Made by a program: the position numbers and the translations under genes
Shown: in pieces, positions 6,660-13,369 of the stretch
How positions within the stretch are numbered: position 1 is the first letter of the stretch
Layout: each line of letters begins with the position of its first letter
The notes under the pieces: model-generated
What the model saw: only the letters and a program-made list of their open reading frames with translations
Database searches by the model: none
Told to the model about the DNA's origin: nothing
Assembly (NCBI GenBank): GCA_009692275.1
Contig: SHZL01000028.1
Span: forward strand, 1-16,094
Direction: 5' to 3'
From: Lysobacterales bacterium
Lineage (GTDB): Bacteria; Pseudomonadota; Gammaproteobacteria; Xanthomonadales; SZUA-36
Length of the DNA: 16,094 nt

Positions 6660-6709
6660 GACTTGATCATCGGTTGTTGCTGAAACAAGCGCTAAGCAGG
6701 GTAAACGTA

Positions 6710-7060
6710 GTGCTTAAAACCATCTTTTCAATGTCGCTGCCGGGGCTATTGGCACTGTGTCCTTTGGCATGGGGCGGCGCCAATGCGGGCACGCCGGTGT
6801 TCGACATCATCATCAAGGATCATCAGTTCCAGCCGGCAAGAGTGGAAGTGCCTGCCGGCGTTCGCGTCAAGCTGGTCATCGACAACCAGGACCCGACCCC
6901 GGAAGAGTTTGAAAGTTATGCGCTCAATCGGGAAAAAGTCATCACAGGCAATAGCAAGGTGACGGTGTTTGTTGGCCCACTGGAGGACGGCGAATACCCG
7001 TTCTTTGGGGATTTCAACCAGAAAACTGCGCAAGGCATCCTGGTCGCCACGTCGCCCTGA
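6710..7060 (+). CDS. Periplasmic cupredoxin-like iron-uptake protein (FtrB/EfeO-N type)
   Basis: The 116-residue product has a signal peptide (LKTIFSMSLPGLLALC core) with probable cleavage after ANA near residue 26, then a single cupredoxin-fold domain. The mature part has no cysteine or methionine and one histidine, so it lacks a type 1 copper site. It keeps acidic and aromatic blocks, EEFESYALNREKV and GEYPFFGDF, which recall the cupredoxin partners of FTR1 permeases (FtrB) and the N-domain of EfeO. Its role is probably periplasmic iron handling for the permease 14 bases downstream. I choose GTG 6710, with GCAGGG nine bases upstream; TTG 6674 and ATG 6731 are alternatives, the latter leaving no charged N-region. 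Confidence 0.82.
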   Translation: MLKTIFSMSLPGLLALCPLAWGGANAGTPVFDIIIKDHQFQPARVEVPAGVRVKLVIDNQDPTPEEFESYALNREKVITGNSKVTVFVGPLEDGEYPFFGDFNQKTAQGILVATSP

Positions 7061-7074
7061 GGGTAAAGGAAATC

Positions 7075-8607
7075 GTGTTTGCCTCATCCATTATTGTGTT
7101 TCGCGAGAGCCTGGAAGCGGCTCTTATTATCAGTGTTGTCCTGACCGCAACCCGCGGTCTGCGGCATCGCGGTTTGTGGGTGAACCTGGGTGTGCTGGCG
7201 GGTATCGCCGGAGCGATCGTGGTCGCGCTGTTCGCTCAGCAGATTTCTGAGATGGCTGAAGGCACCGGGCAGGAATTGTTCAATGCCAGCGTCTTGTTGG
7301 CCGCATGCGTGATGCTGGGCTGGCACAATATCTGGATGGCCAGTCACGGCCGCGAGCTCTCCGCGCAGGTCAATCACGTCGGCAGGGCGGTGCATGAAGG
7401 TGAACGGCACATGAGCGCGCTTGCCATCGTGGTGGGGCTGGCCGTGCTGCGGGAGGGCTCTGAAGTCGTTTTGTTTCTTACCGGCATCATGGCCGGCGAC
7501 ACCCAAACCACACAGGTGCTTGCAGGGGCTGCCGCGGGTCTTGCCGCTGGCGCCCTGTTCGGGGTACTGCTCTACCTCGGGTTAATGCGCATTCCCGTAC
7601 GTCACCTGTTCACGGCTACCAGCGGTCTGATCCTCGTTTTGGCTGCCGGCCTGGCTGCGCAGGCAGCTGGATACCTGGTGCAAGCCGGTCACATTCCCTC
7701 CTTGCGGGAGCCGATATGGGATACCACTGCCGTTCTTTCTGAGAGCAGCATCCTGGGGCAATTGCTGCATTCCCTGATGGGTTATTCCACTCGCCCAAGT
7801 GGCATGCAAATCATATTTTGGGTGACGACTTTTGTCCTGATCTGGAGCCTGATGGCGCTGTCCCGCAAGAGCAAGGGCCATCCCCGCATGGCCTTCGCCC
7901 TGGCCACTTTTTTCCTTGCCGGCCTGGGCTTGCTACATTCCAGCCAGGCGTCGGCTAGTCACAAGATTTACTCGCCCATTGTCGATTTCGGCGAAACCGA
8001 GTTTGAGTTCCGCGGGCATTATAATTTTGACGATGACGCCAACGATAACGATGGAGTGGATGGCTCGGGTACCTACAAGTTTGATGTTGGACACGGTTTC
8101 ACCCCGCACTGGTTCACTGAGGCCGTGCTGGAATATGAACAATCCGGTCAGGAGGGTGGCAAGCTGGAAGCGGTGGAGTGGGAGAACATCATCCAGCTTA
8201 CGGAGCAAGGGGAATATGCATTCGACTGGGGCGTGCTGCTGGAATACTCCCACGCGCTGGAAGACGATGCCGCAGACAAGTTCGAATTCGGCCCCCTGGT
8301 GCAAACGGAGTTCGGTCGCCAAGTGTGGACCAGCAACCTGATCCTTGCGGCGCCCTTGAGCGGGAACGAAGGAGTCGAATGGGAATTCGCCACGCGCCTG
8401 CAGCGGCGCATCAGCCCGGCCTTCGAGCCTGGCGTCGAACTGTATTGGTCCGAAAACGAATTGCAGATCGGGCCCGCATTGCTGGGGCAAACCCGGATGG
8501 GAAAAGGGCCGTCGAGGTTCGCCTGGCAGGCAGGTATTCTTGCCGGCCTGACCCATTCCACGCCGGACCTGGCGGTTCGTTTCCTGGTAGAAGCGGAGTT
8601 TTACTGA
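7075..8607 (+). CDS. FTR1-family iron permease fused to a C-terminal secreted/outer-membrane-like beta domain
   Basis: Residues 1 to about 262 form an FTR1 (EfeU/Ftr1p) permease: hydrophobic helices and two REXXE iron motifs, RESLE (10-14) and REGSE (126-130), for inner-membrane iron import. The family normally ends after its last helix. Here the frame continues through a basic linker (RKSKGHPR) into a segment starting at Met272 with a hydrophobic core and SQASA, which looks like a signal peptide with cleavage after about 294. A beta-rich part of some 215 residues follows: HKIYSPIVDFGETEFEFRGH, an acidic DDDANDNDGVDG loop, and a final aromatic residue (FLVEAEFY), as in outer-membrane barrels. 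The start is GTG 7075 with AAGGA four bases before. An internal start at 7888 is possible. Confidence 0.9.
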   Translation: MFASSIIVFRESLEAALIISVVLTATRGLRHRGLWVNLGVLAGIAGAIVVALFAQQISEMAEGTGQELFNASVLLAACVMLGWHNIWMASHGRELSAQVNHVGRAVHEGERHMSALAIVVGLAVLREGSEVVLFLTGIMAGDTQTTQVLAGAAAGLAAGALFGVLLYLGLMRIPVRHLFTATSGLILVLAAGLAAQAAGYLVQAGHIPSLREPIWDTTAVLSESSILGQLLHSLMGYSTRPSGMQIIFWVTTFVLIWSLMALSRKSKGHPRMAFALATFFLAGLGLLHSSQASASHKIYSPIVDFGETEFEFRGHYNFDDDANDNDGVDGSGTYKFDVGHGFTPHWFTEAVLEYEQSGQEGGKLEAVEWENIIQLTEQGEYAFDWGVLLEYSHALEDDAADKFEFGPLVQTEFGRQVWTSNLILAAPLSGNEGVEWEFATRLQRRISPAFEPGVELYWSENELQIGPALLGQTRMGKGPSRFAWQAGILAGLTHSTPDLAVRFLVEAEFY

Positions 8608-8648
8608 AGCTCGGCGCCGCCGTGCAGGACAGCCGCTGGCACTGGTTT

Positions 8649-8882
8649 TCAGGAAATGCGTAGTAACCGGGCCAGTGCCTTTTTGGGCTCGAGCAAGTCC
8701 TGCAGCGTATAAGATTCCAGGGTGCCCATATAGGCAGCCAGGGCCGGGGTCAATACCTCCTTCAAGTGGCAAACGGGCTGGATGACACACTCCCCTTCGC
8801 CACTGAAGCAGGTGACAAGGTTCATAGTTGCCGGCGCGTTTTCCGCCAGCGGACGGACGCGGGTCGAAACCGATCGCATCAA
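8649..8882 (-). pseudogene. NsrR/Rrf2-family regulator remnant (C-terminal part only)
   Basis: The minus-strand frame encodes the C-terminal half of an Rrf2-type repressor. NLVTCFSGEGECVIQPVC has the three-cysteine pattern of the NsrR iron-sulfur site (C-x6-C-x5-C), followed by HLKEVLTPALAAYMGTLESYTLQDLL and a normal C-terminus. Homology fades upstream of about 8850. The N-terminal winged-helix DNA-binding domain is absent: the sequence beyond 8890 is the opposite-strand porin fragment. With no DNA-binding domain and no evident start signal (the frame can open only at TTG/ATG near 8880), it is most likely a nonfunctional relic. Confidence 0.8.
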
Positions 8883-8890
8883 GCGGGTAG

Positions 8891-9421
8891 AGCTACGGAC
8901 CGCGCTGGGCGGGTTTGCACAAGTTCACGTCGCTTACCCTGGGCTATGCACTCGAATACGCACACCAGAACGATGCACACAACAACCCGGGCGATTACAG
9001 CGCCAACTACTATTACGTGAACTTGTCGCTGGCCTGGCCCAAGGTCACGCCTTCCATTGGCTTTGAATCCCTCGGCGGCGATGACACGCGCGTCGGCGCC
9101 GCATTCCGTACGCCGCTGGCAACCTTGCATGCCTTCAATGGCTGGGCCGATCTGTTCCTGGTGACACCCAATGCCGGCCTGAACGATTTGTACGGTGGCG
9201 TGAAGGGGCCGATTGGCGCCTGGACCTGGGAACTGATTTATCATGATTTCCAGGCTGAATCAGGTCCGGCCAAGTGGGGCAAGGAGCTTGACGGCGGCCT
9301 GTCCACCAAATTCGCAGAGCACTACAGCGTCTACTTCAAATTCGGCACGTTCAATTCCAGTTCAGGCTCACCTTACCCCGACACCACCAAGATCTGGGTC
9401 CAGCTGACGGCTGATTTCTGA
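8891..9421 (+). pseudogene. Outer-membrane porin remnant (alginate-export-like), 5' part missing
   Basis: The frame carries the C-terminal 170 or so residues of a beta-barrel porin resembling the alginate-export family. It has SYGPRWAGLHKFTSLTLGYA, EYAHQND, a long PLATLHAFNGWADLFLVTP segment typical of these porins, YHDFQAES, and a final phenylalanine. Homology appears to begin at 8891, right after an in-frame TAG (8888-8890). No start codon with a ribosome-binding site or signal peptide exists upstream; a TTG at 8915 opens the frame inside the barrel. It lies head-to-head with the nsrR remnant, so a single deletion could have removed both 5' ends. Confidence 0.8.
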
Positions 9422-9448
9422 GTTTTACTGCAAGCGCTCTGCTACGCT

Positions 9449-9486
9449 TCCGGTCCTGTGTTTGATCACCAGGACCGGATTTTTTT
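9449..9486 (+). terminator. Intrinsic terminator abutting the next start codon
   Basis: TCCGGTCCTG (9449-9458) is exactly complementary to CAGGACCGGA (9470-9479), with an 11-base loop, followed by seven T residues (9480-9486). It would terminate the porin-remnant transcript. The very next base begins the ATG of the thioredoxin lipoprotein gene, and the only Shine-Dalgarno-like bases (AGGA, 9471-9474) are inside the right arm. Confidence 0.85.
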
Positions 9487-10731
9487 ATGCGCAACTTTTT
9501 CTGGCTATTGGTCGCGCTCGCACTGGTTGCGTGCGGGGCGGACAACGGCAGCGCAACCCAAGCGCCAGTGACTTCGCCCGGTTCTGCGGAAAATTGGAGA
9601 TTGGAGATCAGTCTGCCGCACGAAGTCCTGCCGATCCAGTTACACCTGGCTGCAGATTTTACTGAAGCATGGATAGAAAACGGGGCCGAGCGCGTTCACA
9701 TCCCGGAAATCCATCGCGACGGAAACCATCTGCAATTGCGGTTTCCGGCCTTCAACAACACCCTGGACCTGGAGCTGTCCGGCGATCACTTGACGGGTGA
9801 GCTCACCCTGGTCAAGCGCGGCTATGAACAGCGCATGCCGGTTAGCGGCACACGCGGACTTGCTTATCGCTTTTCCCCGAATCCCGCGGCTGCGGTGGAT
9901 GTCACCGGTCGCTGGGAAGTCGTTTTTACCGAAGACACTGGCGAAACAATCCAGGCCGTGGCCGAACTGGACCAGCAGGGCAGCCACGTGGTGGGAACCT
10001 TTCTCACACCCACCGGAGACTACCGCTACCTGGAGGGTGAGGTGAATGAAAGGCAGTTGAAACTGTCAACTTTTGACGGTGCACATGCCTATGTATTTAC
10101 CGCACTGATGGATGGCAAAGGCGTGCTGGCCGGAGACATGTGGTCGGGTACCCGTGGACACGAGAGCTGGGTGGCCCGGAAAAACTTCGACGCAAAGGTG
10201 GCAGACCCGTATGCATTGACCTTTTTGAAAGAAGGCTACGACTCGCTGGCTTTTACGTTTCCTGACCTGGATGGTCAGCCGGTTTCGCTAGCCGATGAGG
10301 CATTCAAGGGCAAAGTCGTGCTGGTCACCCTGTCAGGCACCTGGTGTCCGAACTGCGCAGACGAAGTGGCGTTTCTGACGGATTACTACCAACGGAATCA
10401 CCACCGTGGCGTGGAAATCATCACCTTGCTGTATGAGCATTTCGATGATTTTGAGCGGGCTGCGGCACAGGGGAAAGCCCTGCGCGACCAGTATGGCATT
10501 GAGTACGAAGTGCTGGTGGCCGGCGTTTCGGATAAGGTGCAGGCCGCGGAGACACTCCCCATGCTGAACGCGGTAGTGGCGTTTCCGACCATGATTTTCC
10601 TGGATCGTGCGGGCAAGGTGCGACGCATTCATACCGGGTTTTCCGGCCCCGGAACCGGCGCCTATTACACCAGGTTCCGGGCAGACTTCGAACGCTTCAT
10701 GGATGAATTGCTGGCCGAGAAGGGTTCCTAG
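9487..10731 (+). CDS. Lipoprotein with TlpA-like thioredoxin domain
   Basis: The 414-residue product begins with a lipoprotein signal peptide: MRNFFWLLVALALVACG places the lipid-accepting Cys at 16 in a perfect LVAC lipobox. Residues from about 35 to 235 are beta-rich with no domain I can name. Residues from about 250 to 410 form a thioredoxin-fold domain of the TlpA/AhpC-TSA type with the redox motif WCPNC (Trp286, Cys287, Cys290) and a FPT cis-proline segment. It probably acts in periplasmic disulfide reduction; its partner is unknown. Translation begins directly after a terminator U tract, with the only Shine-Dalgarno-like bases in the hairpin. It converges with rpiA, 11 bases apart. Confidence 0.88.
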   Translation: MRNFFWLLVALALVACGADNGSATQAPVTSPGSAENWRLEISLPHEVLPIQLHLAADFTEAWIENGAERVHIPEIHRDGNHLQLRFPAFNNTLDLELSGDHLTGELTLVKRGYEQRMPVSGTRGLAYRFSPNPAAAVDVTGRWEVVFTEDTGETIQAVAELDQQGSHVVGTFLTPTGDYRYLEGEVNERQLKLSTFDGAHAYVFTALMDGKGVLAGDMWSGTRGHESWVARKNFDAKVADPYALTFLKEGYDSLAFTFPDLDGQPVSLADEAFKGKVVLVTLSGTWCPNCADEVAFLTDYYQRNHHRGVEIITLLYEHFDDFERAAAQGKALRDQYGIEYEVLVAGVSDKVQAAETLPMLNAVVAFPTMIFLDRAGKVRRIHTGFSGPGTGAYYTRFRADFERFMDELLAEKGS

Positions 10732-10742
10732 CGACCTCCGAC

Positions 10743-11420
10743 TTAATCAGAGTTTCCCTGGATTGTAACCACGCCGCCGGCCGTGGCCATCAGCACGACC
10801 TCCGCCGGCCTGATCGCAAATAAACCGCAGGTGACCACGCCGGGCAGGTTATTGATGTGCTTCTCAACCGCTACAGGGTCCACCAGGTCAAGATTGTGCA
10901 CGTCCAGGATCACGTTACCGTTGTCGGTTACGAATCCCGTGCGCAGCTCTGGCTGACCACCCATTGCCACCAGTTGCCTGGCCACGAAGCTGCGGGCCAT
11001 GGGGATGACTTCGATTGGCAGGGGGAATTTGCCGAGCACGCCCACTTTCTTGCTCTCATCCACGATGCAGACAAACTTCCGGCTGGCAGCGGCTACAATT
11101 TTCTCGCGAGTCAGTGCGCCTCCGCCGCCCTTGATCAGGCGGCGGTGGGAGTCGAATTCGTCCGCGCCGTCGATATACAGATCCAGGGAACCCGCGTGAT
11201 TGAGTTCGATGACGTTGATACCGGCAGAATTGAGCCGCGCAGTGGTCGCATCCGAAGAGGAGACCGCAGCTTCCAGGTGAATGCGGCTGGCAACCAGGGC
11301 ATCGATGAAACAGTTGACGGTGCTGCCCGTGCCTATGCCAAGCACTGAGTCGTGTTTCACGAAGGCCAATGCTGCTTCTGCGACCTGTATCTTTTGCGCC
11401 AGGAGTCGATCCGTGTTCAC
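10743..11420 (-). CDS. rpiA: Ribose-5-phosphate isomerase A
   Basis: RpiA interconverts ribose-5-phosphate and ribulose-5-phosphate in the non-oxidative pentose phosphate pathway. The 225-residue frame has GIGTGST (28-34, phosphate loop), YIDGADE (Asp84, Asp87) and KGGGGALTREK (Lys97, Glu106), matching the catalytic residues of the E. coli enzyme. The frame is open further upstream, but that part lies over the EVE gene in another frame and is not RpiA-like. The GTG at 11420 (VNTDRLLAQK) fits the family start, with GGAG about 11 bases before. The start overlaps the EVE-gene stop as GTGA, so translation is probably coupled. Confidence 0.96.
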   Translation of the reverse strand: MNTDRLLAQKIQVAEAALAFVKHDSVLGIGTGSTVNCFIDALVASRIHLEAAVSSSDATTARLNSAGINVIELNHAGSLDLYIDGADEFDSHRRLIKGGGGALTREKIVAAASRKFVCIVDESKKVGVLGKFPLPIEVIPMARSFVARQLVAMGGQPELRTGFVTDNGNVILDVHNLDLVDPVAVEKHINNLPGVVTCGLFAIRPAEVVLMATAGGVVTIQGNSD

Positions 11421-11890
11421 GTTTTGTTTTGCTCCAGGGCGAGGATAAAATCCCAATGTTGCTTGCTCACAGGCATTACGGAAAGCCGGTTGCCCCTGCG
11501 TATCAGGGCAAATCCATCCAGCTGGTGTGCATGTTCTCTTAGCTCGGACAGGCTGATGAAGCGCCTGGTTTTGCGCTTGAAACGTATGTCTACCATCTGC
11601 CAACGGGGTTTCGCGGGATCGCTGCCGGCGTCAAAGTGGTGGTCGTTTGGATCAAAGGCCGTGTGATCAATGTATGCGCAGGATGCCACTTCGGCGATTC
11701 CAACGATGCCCGGTGTTGCGCAATTGGAATGGTAGAAAAATACCGGATCACCCACGCTCATACTATCCCGCATGTAATTCCTGGCCTGGTAATTGCGCAC
11801 GCCATCCCAATGGGTTTTTTTCCCGGGGGCATGCTGCAGGTCATCAATACTGAATGCATCCGGTTCACTTTTTATCAGCCAGTAGTTCAT
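11417..11890 (-). CDS. EVE-domain protein (Thy28-like)
   Basis: The protein starts MNYWLIKSEPDAFSIDDL and continues with HWDGVRNYQARNYMRD and VGDPVFFYHSN, the hallmarks of the EVE domain. This PUA-like fold is thought to bind modified bases in RNA or DNA. At 157 residues it matches the usual single-domain bacterial length. It lies between fthC and rpiA, an arrangement I recall from pseudomonads. The start is uncertain: the frame stays open upstream to ATG 12001, adding 37 residues encoded largely by a six-copy 15-bp repeat, but GAGGA is only two bases from that ATG. At 11890 the Shine-Dalgarno is weak, but the start agrees with the family. The stop overlaps the rpiA GTG. Confidence 0.9.
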   Translation of the reverse strand: MNYWLIKSEPDAFSIDDLQHAPGKKTHWDGVRNYQARNYMRDSMSVGDPVFFYHSNCATPGIVGIAEVASCAYIDHTAFDPNDHHFDAGSDPAKPRWQMVDIRFKRKTRRFISLSELREHAHQLDGFALIRRGNRLSVMPVSKQHWDFILALEQNKT

Positions 11891-11896
11891 CTTGCT

Positions 11897-11986
11897 TTCA
11901 CTTCTCGGGCTTTCACTTTTTGGGGTTGCACTTTTCGGGGCTTCATTTTGTGGGGTTTCACTCTTTGGAATTCCACTTCTTTGGAT
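11897..11986. repeat. Six-copy 15-bp tandem repeat between fthC and the EVE domain
   Basis: Six consecutive degenerate 15-base units start at 11897, 11912, 11927, 11942, 11957 and 11972. On the plus strand the unit approximates TTCACTTTTTGGGGT. Because 15 is a multiple of three, the minus-strand frame leading into the EVE gene stays open and would encode a Pro-Lys-Ser-Glu-type pentapeptide repeat (for example TPKSE, SPRSE). It may be an N-terminal low-complexity tail or an untranslated spacer. Confidence 0.85.
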
Positions 11987-12010
11987 GAACGGAACCGCCA
12001 TTGTCCTCAA

Positions 12011-12601
12011 TCAGCCGGTGCAGGTAAACCGGCCGTTTTCAGAAAGCACTTCGTGCAAGCGGATATCCCACGGGTCCTCCGGCAAATCGGCTGACTTTTG
12101 CGTTTCGTAGGCAATGCCAACACGCAGCGGGCGGCTGGCATCCGCCAGCGCGCAGAGCGCGCGGTCATAATAGCCCGCCCCCATGCCCAGCCTGCGGCCT
12201 GATTGATCCCACGCAACCAGCGGCAGCAGGACCAGGTCGAGGGCACTCACCGGCACAATGTCTGTAGAGTCCGGTTCAGACAGGCCAAATGTGCTGGTTA
12301 CCAGCGGGGTGGCAGGATCCCAGTGGCGAAACTGCAAAGTTTTCCCATCAATGCCTTCCTCCACGACGGGTAGCGCGATCAGCACTCCGTTGCGGGACAA
12401 GGTCGCCAGGGCAGGTCTCAGGTCAGGCTCACCGTCAAACGGCAGGTAGGCGGAAAGCGCAGAGACGTGCAGTTGTTCCACCAATTCCAGCAGGGCCTGG
12501 TTGATGGATTTATCAAGGAGTTGCCTCTTGGAGGGATCAATGGCCTTGCGTCGTAGACGCAGTTCTGCGCGCAGTTGATCTTTCAGGGAAGTGCCCTCCA
12601 T
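12011..12601 (-). CDS. fthC: 5-formyltetrahydrofolate cyclo-ligase
   Basis: The enzyme converts 5-formyltetrahydrofolate to 5,10-methenyltetrahydrofolate with ATP, recycling a dead-end folate; the E. coli homologue is ygfA/fau. The 196 residues include the basic LRRK segment near residue 15, LPFDGEPD, and the diagnostic GMGAGYYDR (139-147). As in E. coli it lies downstream of zapA and 6S RNA. The ATG at 12601 has no visible Shine-Dalgarno, and its first bases fall within the predicted closing stem of 6S RNA. No better in-frame start is evident, so translation from a shared transcript could be restrained by that stem. Confidence 0.95.
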   Translation of the reverse strand: MEGTSLKDQLRAELRLRRKAIDPSKRQLLDKSINQALLELVEQLHVSALSAYLPFDGEPDLRPALATLSRNGVLIALPVVEEGIDGKTLQFRHWDPATPLVTSTFGLSEPDSTDIVPVSALDLVLLPLVAWDQSGRRLGMGAGYYDRALCALADASRPLRVGIAYETQKSADLPEDPWDIRLHEVLSENGRFTCTG

Positions 12602-12775
12602 GGTACCGCTACGGGCCGGTGACCTTGAACCAGTGGTTCAGGTGGGACAGCTTGCCGGGCTTCAGGCTTTTCGCAAGTTTGCGAACATGCACAACAGCAC
12701 TCAACTCTGCCATCCCGAGGTCAGAATATAGGGACAAGGCAATTAACGGTCCCGCTGGCAAATACCACAGAGGGC
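12593..12775 (-). ncRNA. ssrS: 6S RNA
   Basis: The gap between zapA and fthC is the standard 6S RNA locus. The minus strand contains CACCTGAACCACTGGTTCAAGG, which parallels the E. coli 6S 3' region. The ends pair over 15 bases including wobbles: GCCCTCTGTGGTATT from 12775 with GGTACCATGGAGGGC ending at 12593. That gives 183 nt, the usual size. A TATACT element ends six bases upstream of 12775. 6S RNA mimics open promoter DNA and binds sigma70 RNA polymerase in stationary phase. The 3' end overlaps the first nine bases of fthC. Exact ends are inferred from pairing. Confidence 0.88.
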
Positions 12776-12781
12776 GTACTT

Positions 12782-12787
12782 AGTATA
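12782..12787 (-). promoter_or_regulatory. -10 element of the 6S RNA promoter
   Basis: TATACT on the minus strand, with six bases before the inferred 6S 5' end at 12775. It lies just after the zapA stop (12794). At the optimal spacing the -35 region is only ATGCAT, so the -35 is weak or read differently. Processing from a longer zapA transcript remains possible. Confidence 0.6.
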
Positions 12788-12793
12788 GACCGG

Positions 12794-13090
12794 TCAGCCC
12801 TTCAATGCATCATCAAGTTGATCGGCCAGCAGGCGAATCCGGCTATCGATTTTTTCAGTGCGAATATCAAGGTCCCGATGCAGCTTCAGCAGTTCATCAC
12901 TGAAGTTCAGCGCGGCCTGCAAAGCGATGCGCTCCAGCGACATCAAGCGCCCGGATTCCTTGATTTCCTTCATGGTCTCGTCCAGGTGCTGCGCTGCAGC
13001 CAGCAGGTCTTTGCGCTGTTCCGGTGCACAGGCGAACTGGTACTTGCGGTCAAGTATCGTTATGGATACTGCTTCGGAGGGAGTGGTCAT
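12794..13090 (-). CDS. zapA: Cell division protein ZapA
   Basis: ZapA bundles FtsZ filaments and stabilises the Z ring. The 98-residue product shows the family pattern: an N-terminal globular part (VSITILDRKYQFACAPEQRKD), then LAAAQHLDETMKEIKE and a long helical coiled coil (LERIALQAALNFSDELLKL). AGGA lies six bases before the ATG. It is 49 bases downstream of the ZapB-like gene and just upstream of 6S RNA, the conserved arrangement. Confidence 0.95.
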   Translation of the reverse strand: MTTPSEAVSITILDRKYQFACAPEQRKDLLAAAQHLDETMKEIKESGRLMSLERIALQAALNFSDELLKLHRDLDIRTEKIDSRIRLLADQLDDALKG

Positions 13091-13139
13091 TGATTGTCCT
13101 GCTGGAATTCGATGGGCAACGGGTACAGGGTAGGCAGGA

Positions 13140-13361
13140 TCAAGATTGTTCCAGGGACTTCAGGCGGTTGATCATGGCCTCGACCTTGGCGTGTGCCTCT
13201 TCGTTCCTGGCGACCAGGGAAGCACGGTCGGCGACCAGGGACTCCTGCCTGTTCATCAGAGACAGATTTTCCTCGCGCAACTTCCGGCACTGCGCGAGCA
13301 GGCCATTGAGCTGATGTTCCAGCCGCGCAAGGTCTTTGCCGGTTTGTTCTATTGTGTCCAT
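13140..13361 (-). CDS. Small coiled-coil protein, TIGR02449/ZapB-like
   Basis: This 73-residue protein is almost entirely heptad-like helix (LARLEHQLNGLLAQCRKLRE, then LVARNEEAHAKVEAMINRL), matching the short coiled-coil family often encoded upstream of zapA in gammaproteobacteria. By context and resemblance to ZapB it is probably a Z-ring-associated factor partnering ZapA; this is inference. A strong promoter lies directly upstream with its -10 element eight bases before the ATG and no Shine-Dalgarno, so the mRNA may be leaderless or nearly so. Confidence 0.85.
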   Translation of the reverse strand: MDTIEQTGKDLARLEHQLNGLLAQCRKLREENLSLMNRQESLVADRASLVARNEEAHAKVEAMINRLKSLEQS

Positions 13362-13369
13362 CGTCGCAC

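Noticed and set aside
11421..11603. N-terminal extension of RpiA
   Set aside because: The frame is open, but it lies over the EVE-domain gene and resembles no RpiA; the GTG at 11420 matches the family start and has a ribosome-binding site.
11897..11986. CRISPR-like array
   Set aside because: The six 15-base units are directly adjacent, with no unique spacers, and are degenerate; this is a minisatellite in a coding context.
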